In this document: piece after piece, positions 34,659-46,747 of the stretch
Layout of the letters: each line of letters starts with the position of its first letter
Position numbering within the stretch: the stretch's first letter is position 1
Assembly (NCBI GenBank): GCA_015847255.1
Contig: JADLZK010010876.1
Coordinates: 248,001-312,000 of the forward strand
Source of the DNA: Hyparrhenia diplandra
Taxonomy: Eukaryota > Streptophyta > Magnoliopsida > Poales > Poaceae
Direction: 5' to 3'
Length of the DNA: 64,000 bases
Notes under the pieces: model-generated
Seen by the model: only the letters and a program-made list of their open reading frames with translations
What the model was told of the DNA's origin: nothing
Database searches by the model: none
Made by a program: the position numbers and the translations under genes

Positions 34659-37600
34659 ATGGAGACGGCTCTCGGCGCGGCAAACTGGCTCCTCGGCCAA
34701 GTCCTCAACAAGCTGTCTGACGACTTGGTGAAAGCCTACCTGTCAAGCACCGAGCTCGGCCTCAACATGGACAACATCGAAAGGGAGATGCTCTACACTA
34801 GAGCTCTGCTGGAGGCGGCGGCCCAGGGCAAGGACGTCGCCGATAACTCTGGCCTGAAGGGGCTGCTCGAGAAGCTCAGCAAGAAGGCCGATGAAGCTGA
34901 GGATGCTCTGGACGAGCTCCACTACTTCATGATCCAAGACAAGCTGGACGGGACTCGAGAGGACATTCCGGACTTGGGCGATGGCCTCTGCGCCAAAGCT
35001 CACCATGCGTCCATGCCTACCATGCTGCTCGCAACACTGCTGGTAACTGGTTCTCATGCTTCTGTTGTTGCCGTTCACCAGATGATGTTGCTGCTTTTGA
35101 TGATGTTCATAACACTCATAGCACAAGAAATAATAGCATGTCTGTTGACCACAGTGGCCATGTTGGAAAGTTGCCATTTGATAGGGTGGCCATGTCCAAT
35201 AAAATAAAGCAGCTCGTAGAGGAACTGCACTCTAACTGTACCCCTGTCTCTGACCTGCTCAAGATAGTGTCAGGCATTAACCCTCGGCCACACATGCCTG
35301 TCTTCAATAAAAGGCCCGACACAAGCTCTGTAATCACACAGAATAAGTTGTTTGGGAGGGATGCCATTTTTAGGAAAACTATAAAGGACATCATCAGTGT
35401 CACACAGAGTGGTAAAACCTTGTCTGTTCTTCCTATCGTTGGCCCAGGGGGCATTGGAAAGACTACCTTCACCCAACACATATACAATGATACAAGGATT
35501 GAAAAACATTTCAGTGTTAGAGTCTGGATATGTGTATCGACTAATTTTGATGTGCTCAAGCTCACCAAAGAGATCTGGAGCTGCCTACCTCCCACTGAAA
35601 ATGAAACAAACAAAATAACAAATGAACCTACCAATTTAGACCAGCTTCAGAAATCCATCTCAGAGAGGTTGAAATCCAAAAGGTTTCTAATTGTCTTGGA
35701 TGACATATGGAAATGCAACAGTACTGATGAGTGGGAAAAACTATTAGCTCCATTCTGCAAGGACGAAGCCAGTGGCAACATGATTCTTGTCACAACTCGG
35801 TTCCCAAAAATAGTAGAAATGGTGAAAAAGAAGCTAATACAATTGACCTACCTGGTTTGGATCCTGATGACTTTTGGAAATTCTTCCAAATATGTACATT
35901 TGGTAGAATCCAAAATGAGCACGATGATCAAGAGTTAATTGGCATTGCAAAGCAAATAGCAGATAAGTTGAAATACTCCCCGCTTGCTGCCAAAACAGTT
36001 GGTCGGTTATTGATTAAGAAACCCTTTCGGGGAACATTGGGTGAAAATTCTTGACAACAAAGAGTGGCTAGAAGAAAATCATGACAATGATATCATCCCA
36101 GCCTTGAAAATTAGCTATGACTACCTTCCCTACCATCTAAAAAATGTTTTTCATGTTTTCCCTTTTCCCCGATGATTATAAATTTGAGAAGCTAGAGATT
36201 ATTCAGTTTTGGGATTCAATAGGACTCATAGATTACAGTAGGAAGAATAGGAAAATTGAGGACATAGGATCAGATTATTTGGATGAACTAGTACATAATG
36301 GTTTTCTTATAAAAGGAGATGATAATTATTATGTAATGCATGATTTACTCCATGATCTTTCACGGATCATTTCATTAGAGGAATGTGCTTATATAAGTTG
36401 TTCTAGTTTTGAGGCAGATAGAATCCCAAAATCTGTTTGTTACCTATCCATTTTCATGCATGACACTCATATTCAGAATTTTGAGGATGAGATGGGTAAA
36501 CCTAAAAGAAAGGATAAACATTAAAAGCTTGCGGAGTTTGATGATTTTTGGAGAATATAGTAGGTTATACACGGTCAATGTCTTAAGAGATACATTTAAG
36601 GAAATAAAAAGTCTCCGTGTCCTGTCTATATTCATGAACTCCCATAGTTCGTTGCCACATAGTTTTTCAAAGCTTCTCCATCTTCGCTACTTAACATTTA
36701 TGTCACCTAATTACTTAGAAATGTGTTTGCCTAGCACGGTGTCCAAGTTTTATCACTTGAAATTTCTAGATCTTAAACAATGGGAAAGTGGTTATTCTTT
36801 TGCCTAAAGACACGAGCCGCCTTGAAAATTTACGCCATTTCATTGCGAAGAAAGAATTTCACTCCAATGTTCATGAGGTGGGGAAAATGAATTTTTACAA
36901 GAATTGAAAGAATTCCATGTTAAGAAAGAGAGCGTTGGATTTGAACTTGTGCAGTTTGGGGAAACTAGGCGAGCTTGGAGGAGAGCTCAATATATGTGGG
37001 CATGAAAATGTGAGAACCAAGCAAGAAGTCGAAGAGGCCAAGCTGGTGGCAAAGAGGAATTTAGTTAAGTTGGGATTAGTTTGGAATAAGAAGGAAGAAT
37101 CCATCGGAGATGATATCATAGATAGTCCGGAGCCACATTCAATGTTAGAAGACTTTGCATTGTAAATCATGTTGGTGTAGTTGGTCCTAGTTGGTTGTGC
37201 AAAGCAACAACTTATACATGAGAAACTTGGAGACCCTACATCTAGAGAGCGTATCATGGGCTAACCTTCCACCTATTGGGCAGTTTTCTCACCTAAGAAA
37301 GCTTATGCTTAAAAATATTGCTGGGTTATCTCAAATTGGACCTGACTTCTTTGGTGGCACTACAGAAAAAAGTTTCACAAACTTGAAGAAAGTTGAGTTT
37401 CATGATATGGCAGAACTTGTGGAGTGGGTTGGGGGAGCAAACTGTCTTCTATTCTCAGGGCTTGAAAAAATTAGGTGCATTAATTGTCCGAGCTCACAAT
37501 GTTGTTGTTCTCGGATTGGCCTATTTCTTCTGCAGAAGACAAGACCATATGGTTCTCTAGTCTTTGTGAACTATACATTAGGAACTGCCCGAAATTATGC

Positions 37601-38043
37601 CTTCCTCCATTGCCTCACACTTCAAAGGTATCCCATATTAAGACAGACTGCTTGTCTTATGATCGTACTAATTTGGACATTAGGAAGCCCTCTGAATTGG
37701 TCTTCCACAATCTTGGTGACGTAGAAAGGTTGTCAACTAAGGATGCATCACTCTTGTCATTTATGGATCTCCAAAAGCTGCATTCCCTAAGACATATAGA
37801 AGTCAAGTAGATGTGAGGAAACATTTTTGAGCGGACTGGATGATGGTGTAGTGCTCCACACAGTCCAATCTCTCCAACTCCTCCAGTTTTCAATTACCAG
37901 AAAATCATTGTCAAATTTGTTCAAATGTTTTCCAGCTCTTTCTCGTTTGGATGTGGGCGCATCATCAAATGAGGATCATGAGGAAGTGGTACTGCAGTTT
38001 CCGCCCCTCCAGCTCGCTGAGAGATGTCGCTTCTATGGGTGTA
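34659..38043 (+). pseudogene. R1: CC-NBS-LRR resistance protein homologue, 5' part, split by element E
   Basis: R1 is a plant intracellular immune receptor of the CC-NBS-LRR class. The ATG at 34659 is chosen because R2 starts at the homologous position. The coiled-coil N-terminal domain has AEDALDELHYFMIQDKL (about 34895-34945). The NB-ARC has the P-loop GPGGIGKTT (35441-35467), RNBS-A VWICVSTNFDVLKLTKEI, kinase-2 FLIVLDDIW (about 35684), RNBS-B MILVTTRFPK, GLPL as SPLAAKTVG (about 35977) and MHD (36336-36344). LRR-like repeats run to 38043, where a copia element enters; the gene resumes at 46748. Frames shift at about 35010 (8 bases more than R2), 35830, 36050, 36150, 36515, 36805, 36895 and 37165. 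It is a pseudogene as written, though some shifts sit in homopolymers and may be sequence errors. Confidence 0.85.
38039..38043. other. Target-site duplication of element E, left copy (GTGTA)
   Basis: GTGTA is repeated at 46743-46747. In R2 the uninterrupted site reads TATGGGTGTAAAAATTTGAT (61014-61033), which confirms the empty site. Confidence 0.85.
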
Positions 38044-40142
38044 TGAAAGACTAAAACGGCGACCAGAGGGGGTGAATGGGAGCCTCGATTTTCCTTTTCA
38101 ATTCGGGTCATTGGCTCAACCCCCAACCTCACAAGAGAGACAAACAGACGAGATTCCCAACTTCTATCGAAAAGAAGCGGGCTTCCGGAGCTAGATTACC
38201 AACGCCAACTTGTGGAGAGTAACTAGACAAAACCGTATCGCAAATCGAAGTTTCGAACAAGGAAACCACGGAAGAAACTGCTACTCGGACATTTCATCGA
38301 ACACCTTGCGGGCGCAAAGAAAAAGAACTAGATTGAGCTGATTAAAAGCTGGGATTTCCACAAATGAATTCAACCTAGCTACCCTGCAAGAGAAGAATCG
38401 AGTGGCTCGATGGCCAACTCCACATCACCAAGAAAAATTCAACCTTTTGTTGCTTGGAGGAGGGATGACGGTGGCCGGTTCTTACTGAACTGCAGCTCCT
38501 GTTGATGCCTTGCTGTGCGTCTCGAGATGAAGTGAGCGAGCGGCAGGTTGCTGGTCAGCTACTACAGACTGTCACTTGCTGGAAATAATCTACAGAAAAG
38601 AAGCACGAAACAACAAGGCAGAGCTCCTTTTGCACACCGTGAAAAATATTCTACCCAAGGTGATATAGATCAAAAATCCAATGATAAGCTAAAGAATATT
38701 AAGAGTAGTAGTTCACGTGTGCAGCAAGGTAGTGAAAAAATGTGACTTGAATTCAATTACCTTGCTGATTACCTGCTATCTATCACGGTTAAAGATGCAG
38801 AGAGGAAACTGACGAACTTAGCCTGACGAGAAGCTTCTCTGCTGCCTGATGACGAGCACGGAGCAGAGGGAATCGCCTGCCTCGCTGCTGTGGAGAGCAC
38901 CTGGTGCCTGCTCGTGCTCGATCCCGAGATGGCCTCCTGCCGCGCGTGGTGGCCGGCCGCTGCCTGGGCTTGGTCAACGCACCCCCACGATCTGGTGCGT
39001 GCCTGGTCGGCGACGCCCGCGCGTGGCCGGTCTGGATCCGCACGCCTGAGCGCGCCCGTGTGCTCGCTCGCCGGCCGAGACCAAATGCTGCTGCCGCCGT
39101 GACCTGCAGTAGCACAACAGAAAACCACCGAAAACACAAGAACAGGATTCAAGTATTCAACAAAAATTCACAGCCATGAAGAAAATTGATCCAAAACGTC
39201 GAGGGAGACGACAGGAGATTTGGGGCTCTCCTTCCCTCAACGAAAATCACCACAAAGTCTCACCAATTTGGTGTTCTTGGGCCTCTAAACAAGAACTCTA
39301 AAATTGGGGAAAAATAAAAACGAAAATGGAAGAGGCAAAAGAGGGGAGGATGGCTGCCATCCTCTAGATATAGTCTGAATTCCTCTTTCCCAAACTACCC
39401 TAGATACATATGAGGCGAACTAATAACCCTAAGGCTAATTTAGTCCACTCGGAATAATATGATCCGGCGACCGCGCCTCCTCATCTGCAGCCTTGCTCCA
39501 CGCAATCTCCCGGATGCCGCCACGCGCCGTCCTTCCGTCCACGGAACGCGTCCGGGTTTTGAGGCCCAAACCCGTGAAACCCGCCGATGGTTTTGAGGCC
39601 CAAACCACCAAACCCGCACCCATGGTTTTGAGGCCCAAACCCACGAAACCCGCACCGATGGTTTTGAGGGCGAACCACCAAACCTCCTCGACACGTGTCA
39701 TCGCCGTCTTGACCGCCCAGTCGCCAAGTCATCCGAAGCTCCCCGCTCGGGCGCTTGCGCTTCGCCGTCTTGACCCGATCGACACGGTCCTGCCACGTCC
39801 TCTTGCATTCGCCGATGTCCCGGATGTCGCCCACCATGGCTAGCCACCCGGCGATCCGGTCCCTCGGTCCAAGCCTCACGCCCGTCCCTTCACCTCCGCG
39901 GTCCGTCGGCCCGGCCGCACGTCCTCCTTGGCCCCTTCACCTCGCCCGCCGGCTACCATCTCCGAGCTCCACACACCGCACAACACGAACCAAGAGATCG
40001 TCTTCGACACACTCCACGTGTGCAGGTGAACATAGCCGAAGCATAAAGAATAAAAGAAAATAGGCGTAAAATGTTGGATTGTTGACAATCACTCAATCAC
40101 AAAACTAAACACATGTGACCTAAATCAACCATGTGTTCGCAA
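38044..40142 (-). repeat. 3' LTR of element E (left copy)
   Basis: The plus strand runs from TGAAAGACTAAAACGGCG to CATGTGTTCGCAA. The middle part (about 38330-39190) is almost identical to 44940-45800. The outer parts differ by many small indels. ORFs within it (for example 38769-39152 minus) are not credible genes. Confidence 0.85.
39553..39672. repeat. Tandem repeat in left LTR of element E
   Basis: Three to four units of about 39 bp are built on GGTTTTGAGGCCCAAACC and CCAAACCCGCACC. The same array is present in the right LTR at about 46165-46283. Confidence 0.8.
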
Positions 40143-40158
40143 TCTCCCCCTTGATGAG
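40143..40158 (-). other. Polypurine tract of element E
   Basis: On the minus strand CTCATCAAGGGGGAGA directly precedes the 3' LTR. This form is typical of copia elements. Confidence 0.8.
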
Positions 40159-42129
40159 TGCATTGTCAACATTCAACACAAAGACGAAAGAAGGTAGAAG
40201 ATAGCACATCCAGGTGAACAAAAGCTAGACAAAAGCTAAGACAAAGTCCTTTGGATAGCAAACATGGAGCAAAACTTGGTTCCCAAAGACATGGGCAAAA
40301 GGCTCGACACAACCAAGCTAAACAAACGGCTAGTCCTCAAGAAGAGGTAGAACGGGCTCAACACCACTAGCACGACTTCAAACCAATTACTTTCACACAC
40401 AAACAGCTAGACCCTCAAGACAGAGGCAAAGGCTCAACACATCTAGCTCAAAGTGCTACTCCCCCCCCGACAAATGCAATCACTTGTCTTTGTATCTTTC
40501 TCCCCCCTTGTTGGCAAATGCACTAATCAAGCTATGAAATGCAATATGTCACAATGCAAAGCTTCAAGATTATATTCAACCGAGTGAGAGAGTGCTCAAA
40601 GTGGTACCATAGCAACAAACTACAAGTGCTAGCCGGAGCTCAAGCTAATCGGATGATATGAAATATGGCACAAAGCATTTTGAGCAAGTTTGAGTTTTAC
40701 AAAAAGGAGGTTCACCATCAAACATAGCACCTAGCACAAGTAGAGAGGAGATCAACTAAGTGCTCAAACATGTAAAACGGGTGAACTACCCCAAGCGGCG
40801 TTCGGACATCATGCTAGATATTTTGGCAAAAACTTGTGTTCATTTTAGTTCGAGTTGCAGCGGTTCACAAGTTACAAGAGAGTATGCGAGTGGTTATCCA
40901 CATTTGCCTTGCCTTACTAATCAACCATGTCAAGCCTATGCGTGAGCAATGATTAGCTTAAGACAATGGTCCGGGGTCAAACACAATGAAGTCCAAGTTC
41001 ATTCACGAGTGCAAGTGAAAGCGGTCTCAAACTTCAAAGTGTGGCAAAATGGACCCACTCGATCTTTTTCATCACTTTAGCTTTAGACTTCATGTTTTAG
41101 CATGGTATTATCATGAAAATCTAAGCAAGTGAATGAATCAAAGCATGAGACATAGCTACCAAGGATACACATAAAAGCTCAAAGGATCTCAACATCCTAC
41201 TCATGATAGAAGCTAGCTCAAGGGTGAACCAAGGTTTAATTTCATCATTCATTAATCAAGTTCACATTTAGAAAGAGTTGCTCAGCTCATAACATACATC
41301 ACATGATTAAAAAGAGCTCAAGCTAGAAGCACTTATCATATTCATACTACTAAAAGCACAACCTCATTCGGATCAATATAAAGATGAAACTCATGATATG
41401 CAAGTATGATACAAAAGCAAAAACAAATCTAAAACTACATCTATACATCAACTACAAAGCTACCCCTCAAAAGGATAGCAAACTCCCAACTCCCCCTCAA
41501 CCAAAGACACCTAGCAAAAGAAAACTAGGAAACAAAAGGGCACAAAAGCAAGCATGGCATATAATACACAAGATAACACAAAGCTATCATGAATAAGATG
41601 GCTAGCCTACCATGGTATATACACAAGCAAGACATAAAACCAAAATGTGCCAAAAATATACAAGTGAGCAAGTGAACAAATATCTCATACCACAAGTAGG
41701 GAAATCATGAATGTACAAGGCATGAGTGTATATGATAGCTCACGGTGTGTGTGTAGGTGTCACAATAAAGCACATGCCTCTTGGAGGCCATCAAAGTGGT
41801 GTAGACAACCATCAAACCTTAATCACACCACGACAAAGAATCAAGTTACACCGGGCACATGTTCTCCACCCCATGTCCTCATACCTACACATGAGAGGAC
41901 AAAAGAAACCCAAGTCTTGGATCCCAAAGGGTTAACAAGCATAAACTTGGGAACCCAAGACTTAGTCACCTACATCATTGGAAAAAAACATGGGATGAGC
42001 AAATGAGACAACACGGGGTTAGTAAACTTGGAAGAATACGGTGTTGACCATCTTGCCCAAGATAGATGTTAGGCACGTAGAAAACATCCCATGACCCTTC
42101 TTCCCAAAGTGCTCACCATGCACAACAAA
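40159..42129 (-). other. 3' spacer of element E where pol would be expected
   Basis: About 2 kb of A-rich sequence has no recognisable coding motif on either strand. In an autonomous copia element, protease, integrase, RT and RNase H (about 3 kb) would lie between gag and the PPT. Confidence 0.7.
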
Positions 42130-43136
42130 GCGTGGTGCACTCCTCCTATCAACCTCAAAACTCCCAAAGTGAGGATCTACATCCACTCATGAGCACACGA
42201 CCACCAAAGGGTCTCACAAAACGTGGCCTAAACCTCACGAGGCCTCCTACCTTCAAGCCTAGCAAAAGCTGCCTCTCGAACCGACCGCACACCCCTCTCA
42301 TACATGCCAAGTGGTGGGTGATACATGTCACGGTTCTCAAACTCCACTCGACGCCTAGCATCCCTCTTCCTCCTAAAACAAAACTCAACCAAGTGACCAT
42401 CTCTCTGGCAATACTCACAGTGATACCTCACCTCTCTCTTAGGTGGTGGTTGGTTCACTCTCTTGGGTGGATGGTTCACTCTTGTTGTGGTCTTGGCCTT
42501 AGGAAGGGTTTCCTCAGGGATCCTGGGCAAAGTGTCAAGTGGGTTCTTGAGGTGGTTCGGTTTGGGAAGCCACACTTGTTTGGGAGGTGGAGTCTTTGTG
42601 GGCTCTTGGAGAATGCCATCTTGCACAATGGGCTTGGTAGGCTCAGGTGGGGTGATCTTGGTCAACTTGGGAGTGTTTGTTGGTTTCTCACTCGAGCTCA
42701 AACCACTACCTTGACCAACCTTGCCATAGATAACTTCACCCTTCCCACCTATAGCAAAGCCTAATCCCGATGTGTCAGTCCCCCTCTTGAACTGACTCAT
42801 CATCATGCCAAGCTGTGGCTCTCCACTAGACACCCAACTCAGGACAGAGCGAAGGTACTTGTTCTCCTCTTCGACTCTCCCCTTGTCATGCCTACAAGAC
42901 ATGACCTCCATCTCCAAAGCTTCACACTTAGCACACTTCAACACAGTGCTATCTGAGCTGGCCTTCTCAAGCACAGCAAGCTTGGCAACCTTCTCTGCCA
43001 ACTCAGATTGCAAGCCTGGACAAGACTTGCACGCACTCAACAACATAGGCTTAGCCTTCAGCTCAACGTGCTCATCTAGCAAAGCGAGTACTTGATTGTA
43101 AAGACATGATGTTAGACATATGCATAGCACAAGCAT
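42130..43136 (-). pseudogene. C-terminal part of element E Gag with second zinc knuckle
   Basis: The minus-strand frame 43136-42228 is open for 302 codons. It contains a heptad-rich stretch (ELAEKVAKLAVLEKASSDS, RVEEENKYLRSVLSW) consistent with a coiled coil. A Pro/Lys/Thr-rich linker follows, then the zinc knuckle CEYCQRDGHLVEFC (about 42430-42385). It ends with an Arg-rich segment and a stop near 42130. This long Gag extension is known from SIRE/Maximus-type elements. No protease follows. Confidence 0.7.
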
Positions 43137-44640
43137 CGCGACTCTGTCTCATCGGACATCTCGACGGGCTTCCTAGCCAACTCTAAGTCCCTCATAGCTA
43201 CCTCCCACTTCTCCTTGTACTCCTTCCTCTCCTTAGCTACTCGCTTGAGCAACTTCTCTTGACACAGCGCGCATCGCCCAAAGAGTCAAGTTCATCGGTG
43301 AGGGATTCGATAGTGGGTGATACCTTAGGGGAAGAGTTCTTTGCCGTGTGGCTCGGATTTGTCGGACACCGCTCCGTCAAGGGCCATGGTGCGAAGCCCC
43401 GTACTTGGAGTTGGCGACGAAGCAAAGTCCGTTCAGCTTTTCCTCGATCTTGCGCTCGGGCTCCTCGTCATTTGGAGGAAGCTTGCCCGTCGTTGTCGAG
43501 GTCGCCGAGGGAGGCGAAGAAAGCGTCCTTGTTCTCCTTGGCACGCTTGAGGTACTTCTTCTTAATCGCCTCCTTGTCGAAGCCCTTCTTAGATTTGTGC
43601 TTGCCGGCCGGTGTACTCACGCTTGTCCTTGCGCTTGTCGAGTCGTGCTCGTCGTAGTACTTCTCGCGGAGTACTTGTCCTTGCTCTTCTTGGGGCACGC
43701 GGCGATGAAGTGGTCCGGATCGCCGCACTCAAAGCATCCGCCCTTGGGAGCACCGCCACGCCGACGGTTGAAGCGGTTGTTGTGGAACCGCGAGAATCGG
43801 CTAATGACGAGCCAACTCGCCGCCCCCAAGGCGCCCAATCGCTCCTCCGTCCGCAATACACCAAAGAAGACAAGGCGAAAGAAATCGTGATGGGTTAGCA
43901 GAAGAACTGGAACCACCCTTACCAGAGACGAGTGCAACATTCGGCGCAGAAGGGTTCTTGAGCTTCGCCTGGATCTGGGCCTCGATCTCGGAGGACTTGA
44001 GCTTGCTGTAGAGCTCGTCGGGTGTGAGGGTGTCGTAGTTGGCGAGACTCCATGATCGCGAGACACCTTCACATCCCACACCTTCCGATCCGGAGAGCGC
44101 ACAAAGAGCCGCATCGCCTTCTCGTGCTCGTCAAGCCTCTCCGGCGGCTTGTTCGCCCTCAAGATTGTTGCAGCAGTCGTCAAACCTAGCAAAGAGAGAA
44201 TCGATGGACTCGCCATCAAGTTGGATCAAGTTGTTGTACTCTCTCTTGTAGGTCTCATAGAGGCGGGCCTTGACTTGTGGGGTTCCCCGTGGTAGCTCTC
44301 AAGTGTCCTCCACACCTCACGAGCGGTCTCACAAGTGGCAACTCTCTCAAACTCAGTGTCTTTGAGGCTAGAGAACAAAACGCTCCTCGCTCGGTTGTTG
44401 GCATTGTGTTGGGCTATTTGTTCCTCACCCACTCGAGCGGCTAGCACTTGATAGTTCTCATCCTCGATAATCTCCCACACTCTCCAATCTATCCCCATAA
44501 GATGTGCTTGCATCTTAATCTTCCAATAGGGATAGTTGGTGCCATCGAACTCGGAGGCTTGCCACCAAAATGACCAAACCTCTCCATGTCGCCTTACGTG
44601 GATCAAGAACCGATTAAGGTGGATATGATCCTTAACCTGC
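43137..44640 (-). pseudogene. N-terminal part of element E Gag (copia type)
   Basis: On the minus strand the copia gag N-terminal block SEFDGTNYPYWKIKMQAHLM lies near 44555-44495. VWEIIED, then CETAREVWRTLESYHGEP (about 44335-44280) and YDTLTPDELYSKLKSSEIEA (about 44030-43970) follow. The zinc knuckle is CFECGDPDHFIAACPKK at about 43735-43685. The following basic region has KSKKGFDKEAIKKKYLKRAK. The frame shifts at about 44280, 44120, 43870, 43690 and 43470. It would build the particle shell. Confidence 0.75.
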
Positions 44641-44650
44641 TTTGATACCA
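44637..44650 (-). other. Primer-binding site of element E
   Basis: On the minus strand TGGTATCAAAGCAGG lies two bases after the 5' LTR. It resembles the TGGTATCAGAGC primer site used by copia elements with initiator tRNA-Met. Confidence 0.85.
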
Positions 44651-44652
44651 AT

Positions 44653-46742
44653 TGAAAGACCGAAACGGCGACCGGAGGGGGTGAATGGGAGCCTCGATTT
44701 TCCTTTTCAATTTCGGGTCATTGGCTCAACCCCCAACCTCACAAGAGAGACAAACAGACGAGATTCCCAACTTCTATCGAAAAGAAGCGGGCTCCGGAGC
44801 TAGATTACCAACGCCAACTTATGACGAGTAACTAGACAAAACCGTATCGCAAATCGAAGCTCGAACAAGGAAACCACGGAAGAAACTGCTACTCGGACAT
44901 TTCATCGAACACCATGGGCGCAAAGAAAAAAAGAACTAGATTGAGCTGATTAAAAGCTGGGATTTCCACAAATGAATTCAACCTAGCTACCCTGCAAGAG
45001 AAGAATCGAGTGGCTCGATGGCCAACTCCACATCACCAAGAAAAATTCAACCTTTTGTTGCTTGGAGGAGGGATGACGGTGGCCGGTTCTTACTGAACTG
45101 CAGCTCCTGTTGATGCCTTGCTGTGCGTCTCGAGATGAAGTGAGCGAGCGGCAGGTTGCTGGTCAGCTACTACAGACTGTCACTTGCTGGAAATAATCTA
45201 CAGAAAAGAAGCACGAAACAACAAGGCAGAGCTCCTTTTGCACACCGTGAAAAATATTCTACCCAAGGTGATATAGATCAAAAATCCAATGATAAGCTAA
45301 AGAATATTAAGAGTAGTAGTTCACGTGTGCAGCAAGGTAGTGAAAAAATGTGACTTGAATTCAATTACCTTGCTGATTACCTGCTATCTATCACGGTTAA
45401 AGATGCAGAGAGGAAACTGACGAACTTAGCCTGACGAGAAGCTTCTCTGCTGCCTGATGACGAGCACGGAGCAGAGGGAATCGCCTGCCTCGCTGCTGTG
45501 GAGAGCACCTGGTGCCTGCTCGTGCTCGATCCCGAGATGGCCTCCTGCCGCGCGTGGTGGCCGGCCGCTGCCTGGGCTTGGTCAACGCACCCCCACGATC
45601 TGGTGCGTGCCTGGTCGGCGACGGCCGCGCGTGGCCGGTCTGGATCCGCACGCCTGAGCGCGCCCGTGTGCTCGCTCGCCGGCCGAGACCAAATGCTGCT
45701 GCCGCCGTGACCTGCAGTAGCACAACAGAAAACCACCGAAAACACAAGAACAGGATTCAAGTATTCAACAAAAATTCACAGCCATGAAGAAAATTGATCC
45801 AAAACGTCGGGGAGGCGACAGGGAGATTTGGGGCTCCCCTTCCCTCAACGAAAATCACCACAAAGTCTCACCAATTTGGTGTTTTTGGGCCTCTAAACAA
45901 GAACTCTAAAATTGGGGAAAAATAAAAACGAAAATGGAAGAGGCAAAGAGGGGAGGATGGCTGTCATCCTCTAGATATAGTCTCGAATTCCTCTTTTCCC
46001 AAACTACCCTAGATACATATGAGGCGAACTAATAACCCTAAGGCTAATTTAGTCCGACTGAATAATATGATCCGACGACCGCCGCGCCTCCTCATCTCGC
46101 AGCCTTGCTCCACGCATCTCCCGGATGCCGCCACGCCGTCCTTCCGTCCACGGAACGTCCCGGGTTTTGAGGCCCAAACCCGTGAAACCCGCCGATGGTT
46201 TTGAGGCCCAAACCACCAAACCCGCACCCATGGTTTTGAGGCCCAAACCACGAAACCCAAGACCGATGGTTTTGAGGATCGAACCACCAAACCTCCTCGA
46301 CACGTGTCATCGCCGTCTTGACCGCCCGAGTCGCCAAGTCATCCAAGCTCCCGCCGCCGCACGCTTCGCCCGTCTTGACCCGATCGACACGGTCTCGCCA
46401 CGTCCTCTTGCATTCGTCGATGTCCCGGATGTCAGCCACCATGGCTAGCCACCCGGCGATCCGGTCCCTCGGTCCAAGCCTCCGCCCGTCCTTCACCTCC
46501 GCGGTCCGTCGGCCCGGCACGCCCCTCCTTGGCCCCTTCACCTCGCCGTCGGCTACCATCTCCGAGCTCCACACCCGTACAACACGAACCAAGAGATACG
46601 TCTTCGACACACTCCCACGTGTGCGGTGAACATAGCCGAAGCATAAAGAATAAAAGAAAATAGAAGTAAAATGTTGATTTGTTGACAATCACTCAATCAC
46701 AAAACTAAACACATGTGACCTAAATCAACCATGTGTTCACAA
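44653..46742 (-). repeat. 5' LTR of element E (right copy)
   Basis: The plus strand runs from TGAAAGACCGAAACGGCG to CATGTGTTCACAA and is followed by the TSD GTGTA. It is the partner of 38044-40142. It also contains the GGTTTTGAGGCCCAAACC tandem array (46165-46283). Confidence 0.85.
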
Positions 46743-46747
46743 GTGTA
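46743..46747. other. Target-site duplication of element E, right copy (GTGTA)
   Basis: Repeats 38039-38043. R1 coding homology resumes immediately after it. Confidence 0.85.

Larger units (their letters stand above)
38044..46742 (-). mobile_element. Element E: gag-only Ty1/copia (SIRE/Maximus-like), minus strand
   Basis: The 8.7 kb element has 2.1 kb LTRs, a 5-bp TSD, an initiator-Met primer site next to the right LTR and a PPT next to the left one. The internal region encodes a copia-type Gag with two zinc knuckles (44640-42130) followed by 2 kb of non-coding spacer. No protease, integrase, RT or RNase H motif is visible, so it appears non-autonomous. It sits inside the LRR region of R1, in antisense orientation to the gene. 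It is inferred to be SIRE/Maximus-like from the long Gag. Confidence 0.85.

Noticed and set aside
35138..35938. R1 NB-ARC frame as a separate intact gene
   Set aside because: It starts in the middle of a conserved region and lacks the CC, the later NB-ARC motifs and the LRRs. It is part of R1 behind an 8-base frameshift.
38769..39179. ORFs on both strands in the LTR of element E (and 45377-45787)
   Set aside because: They occur in both LTR copies because the LTRs are duplicates. There is no conserved domain, and identity alone does not show coding function.
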